Positions 11,226 through 22,660 of a DNA stretch of 64,000 nucleotides are shown in pieces (the stretch's first letter is position 1; each line of letters opens with the position of its first letter). The notes beneath the pieces are model-generated. The model was not told the origin of the DNA. It did not search any database and was given only the letters and a program-made list of their open reading frames with translations. Made by a program: the position numbers and the translations under genes. Source of the DNA: Chalara sp. BL73 (Eukaryota > Ascomycota > Leotiomycetes > Helotiales); the NCBI GenBank assembly GCA_918026815.1, contig CAKJVC010000069.1:124001-188000 (forward strand), read 5' to 3'.

Positions 11226-12541
11226 TTTGAAGGTGTAAGGAGGGACAATTTTTATAGGAAGTTGAAGCAGGCGTATAAAAACTTTCAGGGAATGTATGGG
11301 CTCAAAATTGAGATTTGTGTATGAAATCCAAAGATAATCTTGGTAGACAAGGCAATTGGGAATGATAGATCTGTTGACAGATGGTGACGAGCAAATTTTA
11401 AGTGATAGTGTGCTGAGCTAGCAGCTAAAGAAGGTAGCTATTTCAAGGATCTCTGAAGTGAATGTCTTAAGGAAACCGACGAAACTCTCAAAGAAAAATA
11501 AGAAGATGACTCTGTAGATGATGGAGAAGATTGATGATGGAATGGGCAGTGACAGAGCGAAACCAGACAACTTAAATAACCTTTAACTCACCATGATCTC
11601 ACAGCAAGATCTAGACTCAGCTCATCTTGACTCTATAAATTCTCGACACAATCGAGTGTTGTGACATGCGCTGCGTCGCCCAATAGGACCTGACCCTTCC
11701 AAAAGGTCTTGGAATAGGCGGGCGCTTCTTAAGCGACCTCGCGAGATTTGAAGCCTCTTCATATCCAACCACTGGCACATCAGCGCGGTAGAAGAAACCA
11801 AAGCCCACTAAACTACAACCAAGACATGCTTATGCCCAAGTGTTGTGTATGCTGCCGCCAAGTTCATTCACTGGGGATGATCCGACGGCAAGCCATTGCC
11901 GGCACAACAGGCGCGCTTGTGGGGCACGAAAATGGACCTCAAACATGAGGCTACCTGGCGTGAGCGAGATCATCTTGTCCTCTTAGATGGCGATATGACG
12001 CTGCACAAGATGGTGTGCCGGGACAACAAACCTGGTATGCATTATGGACCATGGGCGTGGGATAATTTGTGCATTGCGTTGAGTGGTCATTCCAAGGTCA
12101 AACTTGAACCCTTTAGTCGTTATAGGTAGGAATGACACTTATCAAGATGACTCAAATCATGCGAACGCTCTGCTCAAAATCAAGAACAATCGTATCACAT
12201 AGATGTTTGATACTGGGAAAAGAAGCTATACAAGAATTGAGTGCATGGAAAGGGGACTCACTAAATGACTAGGCGTAGGTCCGTGTCGGCACCTGAGGCA
12301 TGGAATCGCCAGGCACTAAAATAACATGGGAAGCTTTAGCCGGTAACTGGAAATGTTTCCTCAGCCTTGTCTGAAATAATTTCTCGACTCATTCGACTCA
12401 ATTTGACCCCACCCCGCGTGCACCACAAAATTTATTATTATTATTTTGCTTTCAGGCACGCAGAACCAGCTTCGATGTCAATCGCGTACCGGTAGCAAGT
12501 TGCCAAGCATCATACGGCTCTCCCATTATCCAATCACTGCC
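11226..12541. other. Long intergenic region between divergent genes
   Basis: Divergent promoters of the MARVEL-like gene (left) and RPC34 (right) must lie here. Short open frames at 11617-11808 (minus) and 11896-12129 (plus) read protein-like but match nothing I know and have no clear splice partners. An ATT microsatellite-like tract occurs at about 12431-12446. Confidence 0.35.
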
Positions 12542-13734
12542 ATGGCGTCCAGGGCCTTAATAGACAGTGTCTATGATCACTTTGAGGAGCATGCTGATAC
12601 GAAAGCTACTATCTCACAAGAGGAGATCCTCGGATCTGGGCTCATCGCTAATGAAGATTTCGGAACTCTCTTGGAGGTTGTCAACGCCCTGCTCGGAGAT
12701 TGTAGATTCAAGGTCGTGGAACGTCTAACTCCAGGTGGCGGGAAAGCCAATGATTACCGAGTCAGAAGTCCAGAGGCTGCCAGAATGTAAATTTCCTGTC
12801 CCACACACTCATGTTTGATTATCTCTAACATGGACAATGCAGATACCGTTCTCTGAACGGAGAGCAGAGAGCCGTCTATGGATACATTGACGAATCTGGT
12901 CAAGAGGGAATCTGGAACAAGTATCTCAAACAATCCTCAGGTCTCCACGAAGCCGTGTTCAACAATATTATAAAGCATCTGGTGGCCCAGAAGCTCATCA
13001 AAGATATCAAGTCCGTCGAGCACCCCACACGAAAGATATATATCAAGGTTGGCGTGGAGCAGAGCGAGCGGTCGAAAGGTGGCGCCTGGTACACAGATGG
13101 TGTGCTGGACGAAGCTCTGCTCGCATATGTCACTCACTGGTTGACGCAATACATCCGGAACTCAAGCATGTACATGTCAAGTGACGCGCTGAAACAACTC
13201 GGGGGAAAGCATGCCGAAAAGCCGCCCAGAGAGCCTAAGAAGGGAAGGAAGAAAGGAACTGTAGCCGATGTACAGGCTCTGAACACGAGTATCAAGGAGG
13301 AATATAACGATCGTCCACAGACCGAGGAGGAACGCCAGATTGAGGATGCAAAGGCTTTGAGAGCCGCCGAAATCATCTACGATGGCGGGCTCATGCCAAT
13401 GCCGGCCGGGTATCAAGAGTACCCAGACCTCCAAGAGCTCACAGAGGAACTTCTTAAGGCTGGACTCGTTAAGGATGTCGTCGTTGAAGCTAAGGATCTA
13501 AAGGAGGTGTTGGATAATATGGTTCTCGACGACGTGATCGAGACAGTTCGACTAAGTAATGGTGGTGAGGGATACAAGACAGCGCGTCAATCATTGCGGC
13601 CGGTTACCAGAGGCCCATTCAATATTCTGACAGAGGCACCTTGCGGACGATGTCCTGTGTTCGATTTCTGCGAGGAGGGAGGTCCCGTTGGCCCAAGTAA
13701 TTGTCAGTACTTCCAGGAGTGGTTGAAGATGTAA
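12542..13734 (+). CDS. rpc34: RNA polymerase III subunit RPC34/RPC6
   Basis: RPC34 is part of the Pol III-specific RPC82/RPC34/RPC31 subcomplex that contacts TFIIIB and opens promoter DNA at tRNA and 5S genes. Two exons (12542-12786 and 12843-13734) join in frame to 378 aa. Winged-helix segments are visible, e.g. RSLNGEQRAVYGYIDESGQE, HEAVFNNIIKHLVAQKLIKD and WYTDGVLDEALLAYVTHWLT. The C-terminus has the conserved cysteine cluster (APCGRCPVFDFC ... SNCQYFQEWLKM) that holds an Fe-S cluster in this family. The first conserved Met is MASRALIDSVYDHFEEH at 12542. A Lys-rich insert (REPKKGRKKGTVADV) sits mid-protein. Confidence 0.9.
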
Positions 13735-14146
13735 TAACGCGGGGACCCTCAGGGACCAGAGATAGAAAAACTTGCTTTTTGATGCATAGCGTGGGTTGAT
13801 CCTGGAGTTTTGGAAGATACCACGGGCGGTGCAGATGTTATGGAAAGCCATAGGCTCGTTAGATAGAAAACTAATAGCTATATGCATGAACAGATGTACG
13901 AAGCCCATAGATGACAATATAAGCAAGCTACATCCATACAGCGCAAGGCTCACAGTGGGATTATTAAATGCAGGTTTCACGGCTTATCTAGCAGGCACAA
14001 TCAAACGGTTCACAGCTCACTTCACAAGCGCCGTAAATTTAGTGGTTGGGCAATCAGTTGAGATTCAGTAACTTTTCGTCCTTTGCTTGGTAGATTCAGG
14101 CTGTAAGCAACATTCATGACCCTTGCCACAAAACCATAACGCTATT
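13735..14146. other. Convergent 3' region between RPC34 and the cyclophilin gene
   Basis: About 410 bp hold the 3' UTRs of two convergent genes. No additional gene is supported. Confidence 0.4.
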
Positions 14147-15189
14147 CTATGCTTGACCCGCGGCAACAATGGTTGGCTTTTTGTTGTAGTTGACCTTTCC
14201 GCTTCCACTGCCGGTAGCCTCGAGAGCCTTGACGACATCCAATGATGCTTGGTCAGAAACCTCACCAAAGACAACGTGCTTACCATCGAGCCAGCTGGTG
14301 ACGACAGTAGTAACGAAGAACTGGGAACCATTGCTGTAAAACGACATTAGCTTCACGGCTCGCTAGAAGCGGTAGGCTAGCTTACGTGTTGGGACCAGCA
14401 TTGGCCATGGACAAAAGTCCTGGCTTGGTGTGCTTCAATTTGAAGTTCTCATCGGCAAACTTCTCACCATAGATGGACTTGCCACCAGTGCCCTTAACAT
14501 TTGTCAGTTTCGTAGAGAGGGTAGGAGGAGGAAAGAGGACGTACATTGCCACGAGTAAAGTCACCACCCTGGAGCATGAACTGAGGGATGATGCGATGGA
14601 AAGCAGAGCCAGCGTATCCGAAGCCCTTCTCGCCAGTGCAGAGAGCACGGAAGTTCTCGACAGTCTTTGGGACGACATCATCGAAGAGAGTAAAGTTGAT
14701 GCGGCCAGATTGCTCTATTGGAATAAATGTTAGCTCGATGGGCAAAGGCTGAGAGTGGTACTGGCGGGGCCGAAGTGGGATGACACCATCATCAACATCA
14801 ACAAGCCCAAGCTCGCATTGGCACAACAACTGTGTGCTGATGAATGCCAATGGCACCGCGCTTGATGATGTACAGATGGCGGCGATATAAAGCTTGGATG
14901 AATGGATGGATTTGCTTACCAGCAACCTTCGAGGTCGGCTTTCCATTGGCATCGAGGACTGGTCCCTCCTGTGGCAGAGAAGCGATTAGCGAGAGAATTC
15001 AATAGCATATTGGCATAACACAAGACAGCTAGAACATACCCAGGTAACATCGAAATAAGTCTTGATGGCCATGTTTGCGGTTGATGCGTGGAATTGTCTG
15101 TTGGTTTTGGAGAATGAATTATTGAGAAGTGAGGAGGGGAGGCGCGGGGTTCCTCGAAAGCAGCTTTTCAATGCTGGCGGGGCAATCAT
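14147..15189 (-). CDS. cyp1: Cyclophilin A, with upstream in-frame mitochondrial presequence
   Basis: This is a peptidyl-prolyl cis-trans isomerase. Five exons on the minus strand (15040-15189, 14920-14968, 14545-14714, 14386-14492, 14147-14333) join in frame to 220 aa from the ATG at 15189, or 181 aa from the internal ATG at 15072. Active-site segments are intact: [41 protein letters not shown] and [12 protein letters not shown]. The C-terminus is [11 protein letters not shown]. The first 39 residues ([17 protein letters not shown]...FHASTAN) are rich in Arg, Ser and Lys and lack acidic residues, like a mitochondrial targeting peptide. In Neurospora crassa one cyclophilin gene is known to give mitochondrial and cytosolic forms from two starts; the same arrangement is inferred here. 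Confidence 0.92.
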
Positions 15190-16113
15190 TGTGCACTAGC
15201 CCAAGAAGGTTAGCGGGAAAGGGCTCAGACGCGGTGCTTTGATTGGCTGGAAGCGACGAGCTGTCATGATGCAGCACTGAAGAAGAAAACAAGAATAGCA
15301 TAGAAGCCGGATCGAATCGATCGAGCGGGAGGGAGATGGGAAAGCATATAACGCTTGATTGCTCCCTTGTTGAGATCTGATACCAAACCACGTCCAATGC
15401 CACCCCATCGTGCAGTATCGAGTGTAAAATTTGGAGCAGACGCAAAAGAGACGATATGCTGCAAATTGCCACCTATCCCCCCCTTCAATCCATACGCTGT
15501 CTCTTCATCGATCGGCCTCGTGATAGCCCATCTCTGTCAAAAACTTCAAGCTCCTCCTCTTCACTTGAGGCTGCTTGGGGTAGCTGAGCAAAGGAATAAA
15601 CCCGGTGACGGACATACCTTGTTGGACTAGCTTTTGCCGCCTAGTTGGTGAAGGTAATGAAGCAATTCGAAACGCTTCTACTAATACAAATGTAAAGACA
15701 GATTTGAAAAGAAGTCCAGATGAAATTCGATGTTGTACAATGATGGATTAGATGGAAGCTCTTTGTGAAAGCTCACTGAATTTCACTTCAGGGGCAGAGG
15801 AACTTGATCCACTTGGACTTGGCATAAATAGTACCATTCAGACAAATTGTCTGATCACTTCCAGCACCTACGGCCAAAGCAATATTGATGCATGGCTTGT
15901 TAGTCCAAAAGATGCCGTCTCAACCTCTTTGCCGCTATCTAAGTGGAATTTCCTCCCTTCAGAACCAAGCAATCTACCACATCACGGCTGGCGGAAGTTA
16001 TATCACGTGATACATCCGAGCCACTTACGGGGCACGGACACGCTGTGTGAACCCGACCTAAATACAGCACTTAGCGACACAAACCTCACAACCACGAACA
16101 CCAAGACGCCATC
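15190..16113. other. Divergent promoter region, cyclophilin A / epsin
   Basis: About 920 bp lie between two divergent starts. No third gene is supported. The last 40 bp before the epsin ATG are CA- and AC-rich (CACAACCACGAACACC), a common leader composition in filamentous fungi. Confidence 0.4.
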
Positions 16114-17797
16114 ATGGATCTAGCCAGCCTGAAAGAGGCTGCGGCCAATCTGTCACTTTATGATATCAAGGCCGGAGTGCGCAAGGTTCAAAATGGTAGG
16201 TTCTCTGAGTAGTTCCTGTAGCACCATAAGCTTATTGTTACAGCTGTCATGAACTATACGGAAATGGAGGCGAAGGTTCGAGAGGCTACGAATAATGAAC
16301 CCTGGGGAGCCTCTTCTACGCTGATGCAGGAGATTGCCAATGGCACATATAACTAGTTGGTGCTCCTGGTACAAGATATTTACAGCCACAAACTAACCGG
16401 CCGCAAGCCAATTACTTAACGAAATCATGCCAATGATATACAAGCGTTTTACAGAGAAGGCGGCCGAGGAATGGAGACAGATCTACAAAGGCTTGCAGTT
16501 GCTCGAGTTCCTGATCAAGAATGGCTCGGAAAGAGTGATTGATGATGCGCGGTCTCACCTTACGCTTCTGAAGATGCTGCGACAATTCCATTTTATTGAC
16601 CAAAACGGTAAGGACCAAGGCGTCAATGTGCGAAATAGGGCAAAAGAATTGGCAGATCTCCTCTCTGATGTTGACAAAATCCGAGCGGAGCGAAAGAAGG
16701 CACGAGCAACTCGAAATAAGTACGGTGGTGTCGAAGGCGGCGCTGGGCTCGGCGGCGGCTTTTCCAGTGGTGGTAGCAGCAGGTACGGCGGTTTTGGAAG
16801 CGAAGATCACAGCAGTGGTGGGGGTGGTGGATACGGTGGTTATAGCGGTGGAGTTTATGGAGATGGTGGTGGATTTGGGGGTCAAGCCAGTGACTTTCAG
16901 GACTCTGGCAGCGGTCATGCCGAAGTGTCGTCAAATAGCCGGGGACGGGATCGATTTGAAGAGTATGACGAATATGACGAGGGAGCCGTCGCAGCGCCAG
17001 GCCGAAGGCAAGCAGATAGCACGCCGAGTCATCGGAAACCAGCAGAGAAGGTAGCAGCAAAGAAGCCTGAACCAGCGAAAAAGAAAGAGCCCGAGGTTGA
17101 TCTCTTCTCCTTTGATGATCCAATCCAAACATCCGCCCCCGTTGGGGCGCCTTCTGCTTCGAATGCCTTAGAGGATGACGACTTTGACGATTTCCAATCT
17201 GCAGCTCCCTCAGCGCAACCTGTCCCTAAGTCCTCGTTCCAGCCTATTGCTCCTACCGCAACTACTACCTCGTATACCCAATATGCTGCTCCGCAACCAG
17301 TGTCGGCGCCAAAGGCGGCTAACCTGTCCGACATGGTCGGATTCTCTTCAATATCCCCAGCCCCCAGCAATAGTTCCACACCAGCCAACTACTCGGCATT
17401 CTCACCTCCAGCTCAAGCACCACAGGCTCGACCTGCAGCTTTTACGGGGCCGGCGAAGCCTACATCATACCAAGGGTCGCAGCCAAACTACTATACATCA
17501 GTGCAGGCCCCTGCCATTGGAGGTCAGGCAAAGCCAGCATCTGCAGGACCAGGAGCCAAGCCAGCAGCGGCCAAGTCGGGTGGCGATGCATTTGGTTCAC
17601 TGTGGTCGTCTGCTAGTGCTGGGATCAAGAAGAGCAGTACACCCTCTGCTGGCCCTGCACTTGGTCAATTGCAAAAGGAAAAAGCAAGTGCTGGTATCTG
17701 GGGTGCAAGCTCCACAACCTCAACTTCTGCTCAGCAGAAGCCAGCAGCTCCGAATCAGCAGCAATATGGTGGTGGACTTGATGATCTCTTGGGTTAA
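16114..17797 (+). CDS. Epsin, ENTH-domain clathrin adaptor (Ent3-like)
   Basis: ENTH proteins bind phosphoinositides and recruit clathrin adaptors at the trans-Golgi/endosome or plasma membrane. Three exons (16114-16195, 16244-16355, 16408-17797) join in frame to 527 aa. The second intron has a non-consensus GTTGGT donor but an excellent AACTAACC branch site. The ENTH domain covers about residues 10-150: AVMNYTEMEAKVREATNNEP, WGASSTLMQEIANGTYNYQL, GLQLLEFLIKNGSERVIDD and VRNRAKELADLL. A Gly/Ser-rich stretch (about 170-240) follows, then acidic phenylalanine motifs (VDLFSFDDP, EDDDFDDFQS) of the kind that bind gamma-adaptin/GGA ear domains, and a Pro/Ala/Gln-rich tail ending GGLDDLLG. The gamma-ear type motifs favour an Ent3-like (Golgi/endosome) role, which is inference. 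Confidence 0.88.
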
Positions 17798-18186
17798 TAG
17801 CATTTATTCCGGTTCTACAATATCTGATGAGCAATGAGTTAGGAGCAACAGGGTTAGGTGTAGTCATAGATGGAGGTGTAAAAAATCGGAGGTTTTAAGC
17901 CATTTTTGCATTCCGTGCATTTTTCCCACCATGTGGGATTTGCTTGCAATGACCTACCTTTACTATTCCCATGGCACTGATGCAGTACGTCTATGAAGGA
18001 CTAGTAGGGAAAAGGCACTAACATACGGCCCGTTATTAGCTTCACATCTACCCCACATATAGCCGGTTAACAAACGGCAAGGCTGACAACCTAGCTATTT
18101 CTCATCACAAACCCCCAGACCATACTTCCTTATCTTGAGCAACTTCTCTTGCCACCCTACCAAACACCATTCGTAGACTAAGGGAA
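17798..18186. other. Intergenic region, epsin 3' to nicotinamidase 5'
   Basis: About 390 bp with a 3' UTR on the left and a short promoter on the right. No other feature is seen. Confidence 0.4.
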
Positions 18187-18935
18187 ATGGCCACGGCTAT
18201 TCCCAAATCAGCCCTCATAATAGTAGACCTGCAAGAAGACTTCTGCCCTCCCGTATGTCCATCCCATCCACAGCCTCGTCCTCCCCTCTTCATACACATT
18301 TTAACACGTCCCAGAACGGCTCCCTCGCAGTGCCCAACGGTAGAGATATCATACCCACTGTCAATGCTCTCCTAGAACTACCATTTACACTCAGAATCGC
18401 AACGAAAGATTGGCATCCACCAGACCATATCTCGTTCGCCTCAAACCACCCCAATGCACAGCCATTTACCTCAACCGCTACAGTGGTTAACCCCAATAAT
18501 AAGGATGAGACGTATGAAACACGATTGTGGCCCATTCATTGTGTCCAGAATACCCCCGGTGCCGAGATCGTCCCTGAGCTACATCAGCAGAAGTTAGATA
18601 CGGTGATCGAAAAGGGCCATCGCAAGGAGATCGAGATGTATTCTGCCTTCTACGACCCTTTGAAATCGCCAAGATGTGCGGACTCAGGGCTGGCAGATGT
18701 ATTAAGGCGGGGCGGGGTAGATCAGGTGTTTGTGGTGGGATTGGCCGCCGATTACTGTGTCAAGGCTACCGCGCTCGATGCTCAGAGAGAGGGGTTTAGG
18801 ACGTTTATTGTGGAGGAGGGGACGAAAGCTGTTGATGCTGGAGGGTGGGCAGATGTCCGGAAAGGGATCGAAGCGGAGGGGGTCGAAATCATCAGCTTTG
18901 ATTCCCAGGAGGTGAGGAGCGTTGGTAAGGTCTAG
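18187..18935 (+). CDS. pnc1: Nicotinamidase Pnc1
   Basis: Pnc1 hydrolyses nicotinamide to nicotinic acid and ammonia in NAD+ salvage, which also relieves inhibition of sirtuins. Two exons (18187-18252, 18315-18935) join in phase 0 to 228 aa. Family residues are present: catalytic Asp14 in IIVDLQEDFCPP, metal-binding Asp54 and His56 in ATKDWHPPDHISF, the third metal His in WPIHCVQ, catalytic Lys in DTVIEKGHRKE, and nucleophile Cys in VGLAADYCVKATALDA. The length is close to that of the yeast enzyme (216 aa). The gene looks intact. Confidence 0.92.
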
Positions 18936-19595
18936 GGGATGAGTCGTTTGAATTGGGTGACCGCGGGGAGAGTATGGAAATTCCGCTCCCCGGCAAGTCG
19001 AAGCGTGCAGTGCTGCTGGAAGATCCCGTTATCGAATCTCTCCTTCTCAACACGCTCATCCTTGGCGGAAACGGTTGTGTGACAACGCTTCCTGGGTGAT
19101 AGTTTAAATACTTTGCTACCAGGGTTACGTGCTCTCGCAGCGAACGGATCTATGCATCACTCATATGCAAGACTAGTATACTGTTTTACATGTTATGATC
19201 AAGTACGCGCACTTAAGAAGTACGGTCATGCTCCGACCGCTGCTGAGTTTTAGTTTGAAAGTCGAATTCGAAATTTAGCCCGGCATCATCTGGTCTCCGC
19301 GTCATTTCGCGGGATGCAAGATTCAGCCCATGAACTCCATGAACTTTTCATCCCTGAGCAAGAGATCAGAGAGATGGTATCCTAAGCTGTCAAAATATAA
19401 GGCGCAATAGTACTTCAACAAGAAGCATTTGCTTTTTGTCACATAAGCATAACAGAATTCAAAGTTTAGCAAGCCTGCTTTCCATGTTGGCCATGGGCGG
19501 ATAAGCGGGCCGCATCTGGCTGCTTGCTGACTGATGCTTCCAGAGCCACCTAACAGGCTTCTAGCGCTTGCTTAGAATCCCAGTGTCGAGCAACG
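18936..19595. other. Intergenic region before the SDR pseudogene
   Basis: 660 bp without a supported gene. It presumably includes the remains of the pseudogene promoter. Confidence 0.35.
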
Positions 19596-20248
19596 ATGTC
19601 AATGTATCGCGAGAGTTACAAACCAGAAAATGATTTGGGACCAGGCGACGGGCGACCAACCGCTTGGCTAGTCATCAAGGATGAAGGGCTAGAAGGTGCG
19701 CTCACTGACAAGGTGATCTTAATCACGGGCACGTCATCAGGAATCGGCATCGAGACCGCTCGAGCGAAGCGCATCAAGTTGAGCGAATAGACTTTTCAGA
19801 CTTGCATGTGAAGGCGAAGAAGACAGTATTCGATGGATACGGGAGAAGTAAGCTTGCGCAGGTCTATCTGACGAATGAAATCGAGAGACGATACGGTGAG
19901 CAGGGCCTACATGCATACAGTCTGCATCCCGGAGCTGTTTTAGAAGGCAGCGGAATATATCGCCATGTTCATGAGCTTATCAAGGAGCAGTGGCAGCAAC
20001 CTTATTACAAGAAGCAGCTGTAGAGCGCAGCTCAAGGCGCAGCTACGACTGTGTGGGCTGCTGTCTCAAAGGAGGCTTTAGTCGAAGGCGTAACGGGCAA
20101 GTATTTAGAAGACTGTGCGGTCGCAGGTCCATCAGAGGGTGTCCATCCGGATATGGAATCCGGATATGCTGCGTGGGCCTACGCTTTCGATGATGCGAAG
20201 AGCTTGTGGGAATTGAGCTTTGAAGTTGTTGGTTTTGCTGGCGACTAG
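19596..20248 (+). pseudogene. Disrupted short-chain dehydrogenase/reductase (SDR) gene
   Basis: The 5' part reads through the SDR cofactor motif DKVILITGTSSGIGIETARA (about residues 38-57) and then reaches a stop at about 19788. The rest continues in another frame as HVKAKKTVFDGYGRSKLAQV, holding the catalytic YxxxK, then TNEIERRYG, SLHPGAVLEGSG and, after a TAG at 20021-20023, AAQGAATTVWAAVSKEAL and GKYLEDCAVAG. Roughly 100 residues normally lying between GxxxGxG and YxxxK, including the NNAG segment and catalytic Ser, are missing. An internal deletion with frameshift plus a nonsense codon is the simplest reading. It resembles retinol-dehydrogenase-like fungal SDRs. An unusual splice pattern cannot restore the missing core, so I call it a pseudogene. 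Confidence 0.75.
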
Positions 20249-22660
20249 TTGTGGTTCGGTGGCAGGCATCAGAGAATATCCCATGAGTCACCAGTGATTT
20301 CTCGATGGTCGCTACCCAGGTTAATCGGAGTTATCGAGAACAGGGCCTGGGTATTCAGGTTTGTGGTTCGATACGGAGACTGAGGGAGCGCGGCTATTAT
20401 ACCTGAGCTTTCACATCATTGGACTGACTGGGAACTGGAATCTGTCAACTATGTAGATCGAATCCCATGAGCCTCTTCTTGGTCCATCAGGCACGCAGAT
20501 TATGCTTTATTATGCTTTATACAATTGATATGAAATGTGTGGAAAGCCATTACATTCTAAGCCGTGTAGGCTGCTTTTCCTTGAATGAAGGTCAGGTAAT
20601 CGCGTTGATTGAGTATTTACATTGCGATTGTGATCACGAGGCTTTGTATTATCGCCCGCTTGGCTATCAAGAGTATTCTTGCTTCAAGCAGATAAACATC
20701 TGTTAGTTGATTCACTGGCTTGACGAAAAGAGGTTTGTTAAGCGAGCCCCTGAACCGTGGCCCTAGCGCACGATTGTGAGTCTGTCCGGCATCCAAAGAA
20801 GCTCAGTCATATCAAAAATCTTATGGAACCATAGGAGAGATATACGAAGCCGCTAATTTTCTTGCATAGACCATTATAGTCTGCCATACAGTTTGAAGAT
20901 CTATAGACTCCCATCCCATCATAGATAAGGCTGGTCCTGCACTTGTTGATTTGAACTCCACTATTTAACTTTCTTAGAGGGGCCAGGGACATTATTCTTG
21001 CCTCTGATTCAATGACTGTATAGCCAGACAGAAGCTAAGCGGTGAGGTGCCCTGGCCTCATGAGCTAACGCCTCGATCCGCAATTGTGTGCAGGCTAAGC
21101 AGCTACCTAGCAATGGGGCGATATTTCAGTGCACGTACCTCAAAAAACGGTTTCCTTCATACGCCATAGCGTATTATCAATCTAATTCTGCAGACCCAGT
21201 CGGCACCCTCGCCCTCTTCGCCCTCATCGGCCCCATTCGGCTGGCGTCGACAGAATGGTTTACCAAATATGAGTACCAGTTGGTGGTGGATGGCCTTAAT
21301 CGCTGTAGGGACCAACCTAGTGGGAGAGGGGGCATGGTTATATCAAAGAGTCATCAGATGTGGTGTAGGCAACGGACAGGCAGCTGAAGTCGGAACCGTC
21401 ATACTTCGGGGTAAGGGCAGCCCTAGATAGTCTCGAAACCGACCGCATCCACCCTACGGCTCAATATCTATTCCGACTCTGGATCCGCTGTTGGGTGCAT
21501 TCCAGTGGTTCGAGAAACGGACCCGTGATTGGCGGCTGACCGCCTTTGGCACTCTTGCAACGAGTTGGAATCGCAGCCATGGGCATCCAACCTCGGCGTG
21601 AATAGAAGGCCGCGAGCAAAGGGGAGGTGGAAGTATCGATGGATACTCAGAGGTACGAACGTGGGTGCGGATAGAGATCGCAACACGGTTACGGATTTCA
21701 TGCAGGATCTATGTCCGCCACGGTTCCTTGAATGCATTCGGCCCTCAGAAATTGTATTTCCATGCTCTGCAGTGAAAATAACGCCGTCCTTTGGGAGGCT
21801 TGACTTCCAGGGAGGTTCCCGAGAGTCCATTTTGAGTATGGTTCTGTTGCGTTGTTTCGCTCAGTTAGAATACAATTAATTCGTCCTTCCCTCACAAGTT
21901 CCGAAAGCAGTCCGAGCGACTAACAACCGTATCCCAAACTTCCTCACCTCAGTCAACGTCTTTTTTAGTGTCACGTACGTGGAAGGGTCTTACTATTCCC
22001 CCAATATTTCTTGCTCTGTTGCCACTTTTTCGTCACGTCAACCGTTATTTTCATCCATACGGCTTAATATTTATAACCGAGCCATTTACAAAACCCCGGC
22101 ACATCATCTTAAGATTTCTATATAATGGAGAAAGCTCAGGCTTGCAGATGTCACGTATGGCAGTGTCAAGAATTGGAGGCATCAAATTCCATCAGGAGAA
22201 ACTACTTTGGAGCTCTACGGCTAATAGAGGATATGTCTAGGCACGAAAGCAAGCGAGGAGAAAGCTTTTGGTGTAAATTAAGCTGGTTCCGCAAATACAG
22301 ATGGGAGAGCGGAGTGGGCTCTCAATTGGTTCACAGAATAACATTGAGATGTGGCACTTAGACAGTAAGGAAGAAGCTTGAGTAACCCTTTATATATCAT
22401 CCTTCGGGTAATATACGCCTCCCGAGACAGGCTATCTTGCGACGCCGTTCACCTCATTACATCAAACAACTCCTTGATCGTACAGTACTCAGACAAGCAG
22501 GTGCCTCATCCTAGAAGATAAAATGCCACAAAGGGCACGTCTATGTCTCAATTCCCAATTTCCAAACGCCCAGATCCGCCATGCTCCTGCTCATGCTTAT
22601 GTCCGTATAAAAAAGACCAAGTACGATGCTTCCAAAAGCCGAATGCACTTGTTAAATCGC
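20249..22660. other. Gene-poor region, 2.4 kb
   Basis: I find no recognisable protein, RNA gene or terminal repeat. Frames of about 90-120 codons occur on both strands at 21.1-21.9 kb but overlap each other and match no family. The right end contains the 3' flank of the minus-strand Spa2 gene. Confidence 0.3.

Noticed and set aside
11617..12129. Two protein-like short frames between the MARVEL-like gene and RPC34
   Set aside because: They lie on opposite strands, have no splice partners or recognised family, and occupy a divergent promoter region.
16412..17388. Minus-strand frames opposite the epsin gene
   Set aside because: Low-complexity shadows of the Gly/Ser/Pro-rich epsin tail.
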